Source of the DNA: Burkholderia pseudomultivorans
GTDB lineage: Bacteria > Pseudomonadota > Gammaproteobacteria > Burkholderiales > Burkholderiaceae
Assembly: GCF_902499075.1 (NCBI RefSeq)
Contig: NZ_CABVPP010000030.1
Location: forward strand, 1 to 64,000
Direction: 5' to 3'
DNA: 64,000 nucleotides
In this document: positions 1-7,108 of the stretch, in pieces
How the letters are laid out: each line of letters begins with the position of its first letter
Numbering within the stretch: the first letter of the stretch is position 1
Made by a program: the position numbers and the translations under genes
The notes under the pieces: generated by a model
The model's input: the letters and a program-made list of their open reading frames with translations, nothing else
The model's database searches: none
Told to the model about the DNA's origin: nothing

Positions 1-64
1 TCGGGTGTGTAAGCGCAGTAATGCGTTCAGCTAACCGATACTAATTGCCCGTAAGGCTTGATCC
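1..64 (+). rRNA. rrl: 23S ribosomal RNA, 3' end (partial)
   Basis: The first ~64 bases are the end of a betaproteobacterial 23S rRNA: the conserved block TCAGCTAACCGATACTAATT is followed by GCCCGTAAGGCTTGATC, whose GCTTGATC pairs with the 5' end of 23S in this group. The gene runs in from outside the window. The exact 3' base is estimated from that pairing. The 5S gene follows about 115 bases on, as expected for the end of an rRNA operon. Confidence 0.93.
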
Positions 65-178
65 TATAACAAGTCTGCCTTGCAGCACTTGTTGATTCTC
101 GTGTGCGATACGCACAACCCAAGATTACTGCTTCTTCCCAGATTGGTTGCGCTGCGAAGCAACGCAACAACCCTCTTT

Positions 179-292
179 GCCTGATGACCATAGCGAGTCG
201 GTCCCACCCCTTCCCATCCCGAACAGGACCGTGAAACGACTCCACGCCGATGATAGTGCGGATTCCCGTGTGAAAGTAGGTAATCGTCAGGC
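179..292 (+). rRNA. rrf: 5S ribosomal RNA
   Basis: Complete 5S rRNA of about 113 nt. The ends pair (CCTGATGACC at the start with GGTAATCGTCAGG at the end), and the conserved internal blocks CCCATCCCGAACAGGA and GTGAAACGACTCCACGCC are present. It is the last gene of the rRNA operon, and a terminator follows directly. The sequence is of Burkholderia type. End positions are accurate to a few bases. Confidence 0.95.
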
Positions 293-304
293 TCCCTAAG
301 CCAG

Positions 305-334
305 AAACCCCCGCCCAAACAGGCGGGGGTTTTT
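305..334 (+). terminator. Rho-independent terminator of the rRNA operon
   Basis: A GC-rich 11-bp stem (AAACCCCCGCC / GGCGGGGGTTT) with a six-base loop is followed by a run of T. It lies 13 bases after 5S and ends the rRNA operon. No gene is seen in the 283 bases from here to 618. Confidence 0.9.
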
Positions 335-617
335 GCATTTGTGGCGCGGAAAAGGTGTATTCGGCACCTCCTTGAATTCGCTTCTGACTCTCTCGATCAT
401 CGTGCATCTTCGGCGATCTTCGTGATTTTCGTCCGCACTCTACGAATTGAATCTATGCGCATAAAGTCTTGCGCATACCGACACCCCGCCCAGCAACGGT
501 CGGCAGAGCGAAGAATCGACCCTTCGAGTTAATATCGCGATTCGTGCCGGTCCCCGCGCTTTTTTGTCGCAGCTGTCAGCGATCGGCGTCTTCAGTATTC
601 CGTCTACTGCCCTGTTC

Positions 618-2042
618 ATGACTGCCAGTCCCGCCCAAGGTGATCGGACGACCGACTTCTTGCCGTATCTCGTCGCCGCCACCTTCTTCATGGAGTATCT
701 CGACACGACCGTGATCGCGACCGCGCTGCCGCAGATGGCGCACACGTTCGGCGTCGGGCCGAATGCGCTGAGTCTCGGGATGACGGCCTACATGCTCGCG
801 CTCGCGGTGTTCATCCCGATTAGCGGCTGGGTTGCGGACCGATATGGATCGCGTACGGTGTTCGGTAGCGCGATCGTCGTCTTTACCGGCGCGTCCGTGC
901 TGTGCGGACTCTCCAACGGCGTGACGACGTTTACGGCCGCACGACTGCTGCAGGGCGTCGGCGGGGCGATGATGGTGCCGGTCGGACGGATGATCGTCGT
1001 GCGCAGCACCGAGAAGGCGCGGCTGATGCGCGCGATCGCGACGATCACGTGGCCCGGGATCGTTGCGCCTGTCGTCGGGCCGCCGATCGGCGGCTTCATC
1101 ACGACCTACGCGTCATGGCGATGGATCTTCCTGTTGAACGTGCCGTTCGGCATCGCCGCGCTCGTCTGTACGTGGCTGATCGTCCGGAACACGCGCGCCA
1201 ACGAGCAGCGGCCGCTCGACTGGGGCGGCTTCGTGCTGGCGGGAGGCGCGTTGACCTGTCTGCTGATCGGCACCGAAACCGCCGGCCAGCAGGACGCACA
1301 GTTCGCGCGCGCGGGCATGCTCGTCGGCGCGAGCGTGCTGTTCGGCATTGCCGCGTGGCTGCATGCGCGGCGTTGCGACCATCCGTTGCTCGACTTCACG
1401 ACGCTGAAGGTGCCGACGTTCTCGGTCACGGTGATCACCGGCTCGATCACGCGGATCGCAATCAACGCGGTGCCGTATCTGCTGCCGCTGCTGTTCCAGA
1501 TCGGTTTCGGCCTGTCGCCGTTCCAGTCCGGCCTGCTGCTGCTCGCGAGCGCGCTCGGCAATCTCGGCATGAAGGCGGGGACGTCGTGGATACTCGATCG
1601 ATTCGGCTTCCGGCGCGTCGCACTCGTCGACGTGACGATCGCCGGCCTTTTCACGATCGCATGCGGCTGGCTGACCGCCTCGACGCCGCTGACGATCACG
1701 CTGCTCGTCGTATTCGTCTACGGACTCACGCGCTCGATGCAGTTCACGACGCTGGCGACGCTCGCTTACGCGGACATCCCCGCGCAACAGACGAGCGCAG
1801 CCAGCACGCTGTGGAGCGCCGCGCAGCAGATGACGATCGGGATGGGCATCGCGTTCGGCGCGTTGTCGCTACGCGTGGCGGCATTGTTGCGCGGCGATGC
1901 GACGGGCGTGCACTACGTACTCGACGATTTTCGCTGGGCGTTCGTCGCCGCGGGCGTGCTCGCGTTGCTGACGCTGCCCGGCTACGCACGGCTTGCGACC
2001 AATGCAGGAGACCGGCTGCGGGCGGGCGCCGCGCGCGGGTAA
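618..2042 (+). CDS. DHA2-type MFS multidrug efflux transporter
   Basis: A 474-residue inner-membrane protein of the drug:H+ antiporter-2 (14-helix, EmrB/QacA) branch of the MFS. The family signature LDTTVIATALP lies near residue 28, and the loop 2-3 motif GWVADRYG follows near residue 70. The rest is a series of hydrophobic helices. The frame is also open from a TTG at 564, but the ATG at 618 starts the conserved protein and is preferred; no clear ribosome binding site is seen for either. It probably exports toxic organic compounds by proton exchange; the substrate cannot be told. No membrane-fusion or outer-membrane partner is adjacent, so it looks like a stand-alone pump. Confidence 0.85.
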   Translation: MTASPAQGDRTTDFLPYLVAATFFMEYLDTTVIATALPQMAHTFGVGPNALSLGMTAYMLALAVFIPISGWVADRYGSRTVFGSAIVVFTGASVLCGLSNGVTTFTAARLLQGVGGAMMVPVGRMIVVRSTEKARLMRAIATITWPGIVAPVVGPPIGGFITTYASWRWIFLLNVPFGIAALVCTWLIVRNTRANEQRPLDWGGFVLAGGALTCLLIGTETAGQQDAQFARAGMLVGASVLFGIAAWLHARRCDHPLLDFTTLKVPTFSVTVITGSITRIAINAVPYLLPLLFQIGFGLSPFQSGLLLLASALGNLGMKAGTSWILDRFGFRRVALVDVTIAGLFTIACGWLTASTPLTITLLVVFVYGLTRSMQFTTLATLAYADIPAQQTSAASTLWSAAQQMTIGMGIAFGALSLRVAALLRGDATGVHYVLDDFRWAFVAAGVLALLTLPGYARLATNAGDRLRAGAARG

Positions 2043-2093
2043 GCCGGCGCGCGATGCGCGTTCACGCGGCAAAAGGCGTCCGCGCGGCTAAGC

Positions 2094-2142
2094 GCCGAAC
2101 GCCGAACGCCGAACGCCGAACGCCGAACGCCGAACGCCGAAC
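2094..2142. repeat. Heptanucleotide tandem repeat, seven perfect copies
   Basis: Seven perfect head-to-tail copies of GCCGAAC (49 bp). It lies 51 bases after the efflux pump stop, in the 438-bp gap between that gene and the convergent phosphate transporter. No convincing gene lies in the gap. Such an array is prone to copy-number change by slippage; a unit not divisible by three would shift frame if translated, but no real gene is seen across it. Confidence 0.97.
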
Positions 2143-2405
2143 GCTGGGGTTTCACGAAACGCACGCCGGAATCGGCGAAGGCCGCATTGGAACCGGAGAT
2201 GTCGCGACGTCCGGTCGCCGTGCGCGCCTGCGGCATCGGCGGCGGAAGTCGATGAGCCTGCCTGATGTCGCTCGTCGTCGAAATGCGCTCGAGCGCTTGC
2301 ATCTCCATTCGAAGGCGGAAGCGGAGGAGAAAGGAACACACCGCACGACGCACCCGCATCGGCGGCTTCACGACACGTAATGAATCGGAGAGAGAGGACG
2401 AGAGA

Positions 2406-2445
2406 CGCTTCCGCGACGACTCCCGATCGCGCCTTCGCGGAAGCG
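2406..2445. terminator. Hairpin between convergent genes (possible terminator)
   Basis: Perfect 11-bp inverted repeat CGCTTCCGCGA / TCGCGGAAGCG with an 18-base loop, 35 bases beyond the stop of the phosphate transporter gene on the minus strand. There is no clear T run, so a role in termination or mRNA 3'-end protection is inferred. Confidence 0.4.
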
Positions 2446-2480
2446 GCAGCCGATATCGACCGGCCGCCGCGCCACGGCAA

Positions 2481-4070
2481 TCAGCCCAGCGACCGGAACA
2501 GCCAGTAGAGCGCGCCGGCGAGCACGATCGAGGCCGGCAGCGTCAGCACCCACGCCAGCACGAGGCTGCGCACCGTGCCCCATTGCAGCCCGGATCCGTT
2601 CGCCGCCATCGTGCCGGCCACGCCCGACGACAGCACGTGCGTCGTCGACACCGGCAAGCCATACACATCGGCCGCGCCGATCGTCAGCATCGCAACGAGT
2701 TCGGCCGACGCGCCTTGCCCGTACGTCAGATGCTGCTTGCCGATCTTTTCGCCGACGGTCACGACGATCCGCTTCCAGCCGACCATCGTGCCGAGACCCA
2801 GCGCGATGGCGACCGCCACCTTCACCCAGGTCGGAATGAACTTCGTCGCATGGTCGAGCTGCTTGCGATAGTTGTCGATCGCGAGCTTGTCGTCGGTGGC
2901 GAATGCCGGTTGGCCGGCCTTCTCCAGCAGGCGAATCGCTTCCGATACGAGATACATCGTGTTGCGTACGTTGTCGACGTCGCCCTGCGGCACGGCCGCC
3001 ATCGAACCCGACTTGCCGACCGCGTTCGCGAGCGACGTGGACAGCTGCTGAACGGCGGGAATCACGGCCGGCGTCAACTGGCGGTGCTGGACGTAGCTTT
3101 CGACGTCGGCGCGCGGATTCGCGGACGGTGCGACGCCGTTCGCGTACTTCCCGAACGTGGCGGCGGCCTGGTTCGCGACCGCGACGAAGGTCTGCGACTC
3201 GGCCGGCGTCACGGCCTTGTTCAGCGCATAGGCGGTCGGCACGGTGCCGATCAGGATCAGCATGATCAGGCCCATGCCCTTCTGGCCGTCGTTCGAACCG
3301 TGCGCGAACGACACGCCCGTGCAGGTCAGGATCAGCAGGCAGCGAATCCAGAACGGCGGCGGCTGGTCCTTCGGCGGCTCCTTGTACAGTTCGGGGATCC
3401 GCACCAAGGCCTTCAGCACGAGCAGCAACAGCGCCGCGCACAGGAAGCCGACGATCGGCGAGAACAGCAGCGACTTGCCGACGCCGAGCGCCTGGCCCCA
3501 GTCGACGCCGCTCGTGCCGGACGGCCCGTGCATCAGCTGGTTCATCAGTCCGACGCCGATGATCGAGCCGATCAGCGTATGCGAGCTCGACGACGGCAGT
3601 CCGAAATACCAGGTTGCGAGGTTCCAGACGATCGCCGCGATCAGCAGCGCGAACACCATCGCAAAGCCGGCGCCGCTGCCGACCTGCAGGATCAGTTCGA
3701 CCGGCAGCAACTGCAGGATGCCGAACGCGACCGCGCCGCTCGAAATCATCACGCCGAGGAAGTTCCACATCCCCGACCAGATCACCGCGACGTTCGGCGT
3801 CAGCGAGTGCGTGTAGATCACGGTCGCGACCGCGTTCGCAGTGTCGTGAAAACCGTTGACGAACTCGAAACCGAGCGCGATCAGCAGCGCGGCGCCGAGC
3901 ATCAGGTACGGAAACAGCGAGCCTTCGCGAACCGGCGCGAGATCCGCGAACAGGTGGGTGGCGATATAGACGGCGCCGATCGCGAGCACCAGCAGGAACA
4001 CGGCATAGCCGAGCTGCCGCGTGCGTTCGGGGGAGCCGGAACGGGCGGTGGACGAAGCAGGCTGATTCAT
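2481..4070 (-). CDS. pit: PiT-family inorganic phosphate transporter
   Basis: A 529-residue low-affinity phosphate permease of the PiT family, probably importing metal-phosphate in symport with protons. The two family repeats are visible: FEFVNGFHDTANAVAT with SSSSHTLIGSIIGVGL in the N-terminal half, and FAHGSNDGQKGMG with LPVSTTHVLSSGVAG in the C-terminal half. A long hydrophilic insert separates the halves, as in bacterial Pit proteins. An in-frame ATG also exists at 4115, but the start at 4070 (MNQPASS) has a GAG-type ribosome binding site and fits the usual N-terminus. The gene stands alone, convergent with the efflux pump. Confidence 0.92.
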   Translation of the reverse strand: MNQPASSTARSGSPERTRQLGYAVFLLVLAIGAVYIATHLFADLAPVREGSLFPYLMLGAALLIALGFEFVNGFHDTANAVATVIYTHSLTPNVAVIWSGMWNFLGVMISSGAVAFGILQLLPVELILQVGSGAGFAMVFALLIAAIVWNLATWYFGLPSSSSHTLIGSIIGVGLMNQLMHGPSGTSGVDWGQALGVGKSLLFSPIVGFLCAALLLLVLKALVRIPELYKEPPKDQPPPFWIRCLLILTCTGVSFAHGSNDGQKGMGLIMLILIGTVPTAYALNKAVTPAESQTFVAVANQAAATFGKYANGVAPSANPRADVESYVQHRQLTPAVIPAVQQLSTSLANAVGKSGSMAAVPQGDVDNVRNTMYLVSEAIRLLEKAGQPAFATDDKLAIDNYRKQLDHATKFIPTWVKVAVAIALGLGTMVGWKRIVVTVGEKIGKQHLTYGQGASAELVAMLTIGAADVYGLPVSTTHVLSSGVAGTMAANGSGLQWGTVRSLVLAWVLTLPASIVLAGALYWLFRSLG

Positions 4071-4295
4071 GACGGCATCTCGTAAGGGAACCGCGTCCGA
4101 TCCTAGCTTCGGCATTCAGTCACTTTGATGACAGCCGCGACGCGCGAAAGCATTCATTACGGAAATGAAAGATTTCGGCGCAAGAGATTTTGTTGGCAAA
4201 ACGAAAGAACCGGTGTGTGACGTTTCATTCGTTCGACGCCTTTGCACACAACATCGGCGACCTGCCGAACGCAGTCCGTCGATCATGGTCGATCT

Positions 4296-4928
4296 TCACC
4301 CGAAACGGCCATCCTGGCTGCCGTCATCCGCGATCAGCGTCCAGCCATCCGGCGAGCCCGCGAACGTCGTGCACGACATCGGCGCGATGTCGATGCCCGA
4401 GACGGCCCTTGCATCGGCGCGCAGCACGTTCGCGATCACGGCCCGCACGATCGGCGCGTGCGTGATTGCGACGATGTCGCGATCGTGCGGCAGACGATTC
4501 AACCATGCGCCGGCCCGACGCATCGCCTCGTCGAACGATTCGCCGCCGTGAGACGACGCGGACGGATCGCGGATCCATGCATCGAGTTCGATCGGATGAT
4601 CGCGACCGAGGTCCTGCAGCCGCCTGCCGCGCCAGCACCCGTAGTCGACATCGCGCAGCATCGCGTCGAGGTCGGCATGCAGTCCGAGCGCATCGGCGGT
4701 TTGCTGTGCGCAGCGGGCGGGACTGCACAGCACCAGCGCGCCCGCGATACTTTCCCGCCACTTGCGGGGCGCGGCAGCTTCCGCCAGGCCGCGCGCATCG
4801 AGCGGGGCGTTGTCGGGAAACGTGCCGGTGCGCATCGCACGGGTCGATGCGTGTGCAATCAGTCGCAGCAGCGCAGGCATGTCGGTGTCGGTCTCCGGAT
4901 CGGCGCGGCGTGCGGGCACGGTATTCAT
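4296..4928 (-). CDS. Histidine-phosphatase-fold protein with altered RHG motif
   Basis: A 210-residue cytoplasmic protein of the histidine phosphatase (phosphoglycerate mutase/CobC) superfamily. The segment LIAHASTRAMRTGTFP (His near residue 26) takes the place of the catalytic RHG motif. GGESFDEAMRRAG supplies the usual acidic helix, and ITHAPIVRAVIA carries the second histidine. The arginine and glycine flanking the first histidine are both alanine here, which is unusual because the arginine binds phosphate. The gene is divergent from the riboswitch-controlled cobalt transporter genes, with only about 30 bases between its start and the riboswitch, so a link to cobalamin metabolism (CobC-like) is plausible but inferred. 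An in-frame ATG at 4880 is an alternative start. Confidence 0.75.
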   Translation of the reverse strand: MNTVPARRADPETDTDMPALLRLIAHASTRAMRTGTFPDNAPLDARGLAEAAAPRKWRESIAGALVLCSPARCAQQTADALGLHADLDAMLRDVDYGCWRGRRLQDLGRDHPIELDAWIRDPSASSHGGESFDEAMRRAGAWLNRLPHDRDIVAITHAPIVRAVIANVLRADARAVSGIDIAPMSCTTFAGSPDGWTLIADDGSQDGRFG

Positions 4929-4957
4929 CGCCCGAACGTTCGCGCGTACAATGCGCC

Positions 4958-5052
4958 CGATACGAAGCGCGGAAGCCGGTGAGAATCCGGCGCGGTCGCG
5001 CCACTGTAACCGCGGATCCCGCATCCCGGAAGTCAGACCTGCCTTCGTTGAC
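4958..5052 (+). promoter_or_regulatory. Cobalamin riboswitch
   Basis: Conserved elements in order: GAAGCCGGTGAGAATCCGG, then CGCCACTGTAACCGCGG, then the B12 box AGTCAGACCTGCC at 5031-5043. The outer P1 helix can form between ACGAA (4962-4966) and TTCGT (5044-5048). A -10-like TACAAT at 4947-4952 would start the RNA just upstream. A GGGG/CCCC hairpin (5069-5083) ends just before the cbtB ribosome binding site at about 5085-5090 and could couple ligand binding to translation. High cobalamin should lower expression of the downstream cobalt uptake genes. Confidence 0.93.
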
Positions 5053-5095
5053 CGTCCATTCATTGACCGGGGCGCGATTCCCCTGAGGTGCATCC

Positions 5096-5305
5096 ATGAG
5101 CGAAGCAGTCCTGAAGCCGGCCGTCGCGCCGGAGCCCATTCCCGTCCGCGCACTGTTGCCGTGGGCCGTGTTCGTCGGCCTGATCCTGTTGCTCGCGCTT
5201 TACTTCGTCGGCGCGGAACAGGGCGCGACGTCGCTCGTGCCGGGCATGTACGTGCACGAGTTCGTCCACGACGGCCGCCATCTGCTCGGCTTCCCCTGCC
5301 ACTGA
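5096..5305 (+). CDS. cbtB: Cobalt transporter subunit CbtB
   Basis: A 69-residue protein with one membrane helix (about residues 20-42) and a histidine-containing tail (HEFVHDGRH, ending FPCH) that can bind metal. This is the layout of CbtB, the small partner of CbtA in B12-regulated cobalt uptake. It lies directly behind a cobalamin riboswitch and 13 bases before cbtA, so the two form one operon. The ribosome binding site is GAGGTG, 6 bases before the ATG. Confidence 0.92.
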   Translation: MSEAVLKPAVAPEPIPVRALLPWAVFVGLILLLALYFVGAEQGATSLVPGMYVHEFVHDGRHLLGFPCH

Positions 5306-5318
5306 CGCGGAGTTCACG

Positions 5319-6041
5319 ATGGTCGGAAAGCTGCTCATGCGCGGGATGCTCGCAGGCATCGCCGCAGGCCTCCTCACGTTCGGTTTCGCGAAGATCGTCG
5401 GCGAACCGCAAGTCGATCAGGCGATCGCCCTCGAAGAAAAACTCGATGCTGCCCACGGCGACGCGCCGGAACCCGAACTGGTCAGTCGCGACACGCAGGC
5501 CGGCATCGGGCTGCTGACGGGCGTCGTCACGTACGGCGCGGCCTTCGGCGGACTGTTCGCGCTGACCTTCGCGTACGCATACGGTCGCGTCGGCCGCATC
5601 GCCGCGCGACCGCTCGCCGCGTGGCTCGCGCTGGGCGCGTTCGTCGCGCTCGTGATCGTGCCGAACCTCAAGTACCCGGCCAATCCGCCGTCGATCGGCG
5701 ACCCGGATACGATCGGCTATCGCACCGGGCTGTTCTTCCTGATGATCGCGATCTCGATCGCGACGATGGTGTTCTCGGTCAGCGTGCGCGGCCATCTGCT
5801 CGCGAAGCTCGGCCACTGGAACGCGTCGATCGCCGCGGCACTCGTATACGTCGCGATCATCGCGGCCGTGCAACTCGGCCTGCCGTCGATCGACGAGGTG
5901 CCGGCGGCGTTCCCGGCGATGCTGCTGTGGAAGTTCCGCGTCGCGGCGATCGGCATGCAGGCGATCCTGTGGACGACGATCGGCCTGCTGTTCGGCGCGT
6001 GGGTCGAGCGCGCCGAACGCACCGCGATGCGCGCCGCCTGA
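5319..6041 (+). CDS. cbtA: Cobalt transporter subunit CbtA
   Basis: A 240-residue inner-membrane protein with five or six hydrophobic helices, matching CbtA, the predicted cobalt permease that supplies cobalt for cobalamin synthesis. The N-terminus (LLMRGMLAGIAAGLLTFGFAKIVGEP) and the YPANPPSIGDPDTI loop after helix 3 are typical. It follows cbtB and is presumably under the same riboswitch. It converges on metR, the regulator of the B12-independent methionine synthase, with 31 bases between the stops. Confidence 0.92.
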   Translation: MVGKLLMRGMLAGIAAGLLTFGFAKIVGEPQVDQAIALEEKLDAAHGDAPEPELVSRDTQAGIGLLTGVVTYGAAFGGLFALTFAYAYGRVGRIAARPLAAWLALGAFVALVIVPNLKYPANPPSIGDPDTIGYRTGLFFLMIAISIATMVFSVSVRGHLLAKLGHWNASIAAALVYVAIIAAVQLGLPSIDEVPAAFPAMLLWKFRVAAIGMQAILWTTIGLLFGAWVERAERTAMRAA

Positions 6042-6072
6042 CGCCACGCGCGCATCGGCCGACGGCGCGCGC

Positions 6073-6981
6073 CTACCGCAGCATGCGCGGCGCGCTCCAC
6101 GTCGATTCGCGCGCCAGCGCGACGAACGCGGCGAGGTAGTCGATCGCCGCGTCCGCTTCGCGGATGCCGAGGAAGATCTGCTTCGAGATGCCGTGCTTGC
6201 CGAGCTTGACCGGCACGACCGGCATCCGGTCCGCATATTCGTCGGCGAGCCATCTCGGCAGCGCGGCCACGCCGCGCCCGCTCGCGACCATCTGCAGCAT
6301 GATGTCGGTCGTCTCGATCGACTTGTGCCGCTTCGGCACGATGCCGGCCGGCGTCAGGAACTGGTTGTAGATGTCGAGCCGATCGGTTTCGACCGGATAG
6401 GTGATCAGGATCTCGTCGACGAGCTGCTCGGGCGTCACGTAGTCGGCCGTCGCGAACCGGTGCGCATCCGCGACCACCAGCACCTGCTCGTAGTCGAACA
6501 CCGGATCGAAGCGCAGCCCCGGCTTGTTCAGCGGGTCGGGCGTCACGAGCACGTCGATGTCATAGCCGAACAGCGCACCGATGCCGCCGAACTGGAAGCG
6601 CTGCTTCACGTCCACGTCGACGTCCGGCCAGCGCGACAGGTACGGCGACACGACCTTCAGCAGCCACTGGTAGCACGGATGGCATTCCATCCCGATGCGC
6701 AGCGTGCCGCGCTCGCCCTTCGCATACTGTTTCATCCGCTCCTCGGCCAGCTCGAACTGCGGCAGCAGCCGGTTCGCCAGCTTCAGCAGATATTGCCCGC
6801 CCTGCGTGAGCCGCAGGCCGCGCCCCTCGCGATCCCAGATCGCGGTGCCGAGCTGCTGCTCGATCTTCTTCACGGTATGACTGAGCGCCGACTGCGTGAC
6901 GCACAGCGCATTGGCGGCCGCGGTCAGCGAGCCCTGGCGCTCGACTTCGCGGATCACGACGAGATGGAATCGCTCCAGCAT
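6073..6981 (-). CDS. metR: LysR-type regulator MetR
   Basis: A 302-residue LysR-family regulator with an N-terminal winged helix-turn-helix (SLTAAANALCVTQSALSHTVKKIEQQLG, about residues 18-45) and a substrate-binding-like effector domain. It matches MetR, the homocysteine-responsive activator of methionine genes, in sequence and in being divergent from metE. The start at 6981 (MLERFHL) is the usual MetR N-terminus; an upstream ATG at 7041 lies inside the operator and is less likely. MetR should bind the palindromes in the 127-base gap and activate metE. Confidence 0.92.
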   Translation of the reverse strand: MLERFHLVVIREVERQGSLTAAANALCVTQSALSHTVKKIEQQLGTAIWDREGRGLRLTQGGQYLLKLANRLLPQFELAEERMKQYAKGERGTLRIGMECHPCYQWLLKVVSPYLSRWPDVDVDVKQRFQFGGIGALFGYDIDVLVTPDPLNKPGLRFDPVFDYEQVLVVADAHRFATADYVTPEQLVDEILITYPVETDRLDIYNQFLTPAGIVPKRHKSIETTDIMLQMVASGRGVAALPRWLADEYADRMPVVPVKLGKHGISKQIFLGIREADAAIDYLAAFVALARESTWSAPRMLR

Positions 6982-7026
6982 GGATTTCGCTTGCCCTGCA
7001 GACGCATGAACAGATTTGATGGATGA

Positions 7027-7060
7027 ATGAAATAATGCCATTTTATTTCATGGGTTGAAA
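7027..7060. promoter_or_regulatory. Candidate MetR operator between metR and metE
   Basis: Two overlapping inverted repeats share one arm. The first pairs ATGAAATAA (7027-7035) with TTATTTCAT (7043-7051). The second pairs TTTCA (7046-7050) with TGAAA (7056-7060) across five bases. TGAA/TTCA half-sites are the known MetR recognition elements. The block lies 46-79 bases from the two start codons, where a LysR-type activator would bind. The exact footprint is inferred. Confidence 0.7.
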
Positions 7061-7108
7061 TCCCTATCATGGCTGCCGACTCACCCAATTCTTCTGGACG
7101 GCAGCTTC

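Noticed and set aside
564-617. TTG start for the efflux pump, adding 18 residues
   Set aside because: No ribosome binding site and no family similarity; the ATG at 618 begins the usual DHA2 N-terminus.
2094-2142. The heptanucleotide array as a phase-variation switch or CRISPR-like array
   Set aside because: It is intergenic between convergent genes, has no spacers, and lies in no coding or promoter position that would switch a gene.
2265-4085. Long Arg/Gln/His-rich plus-strand frame opposite the phosphate transporter
   Set aside because: Composition is that of an antisense shadow in high-GC DNA; the minus-strand frame encodes a clear Pit protein.
4113-4134. PhoB box upstream of the phosphate transporter (CTGTCAT half-site on the minus strand at 4128-4134)
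   Set aside because: Only one half-site is present; the second 7-mer needed at an 11-bp interval is missing, and Pit transporters are usually not in the Pho regulon.
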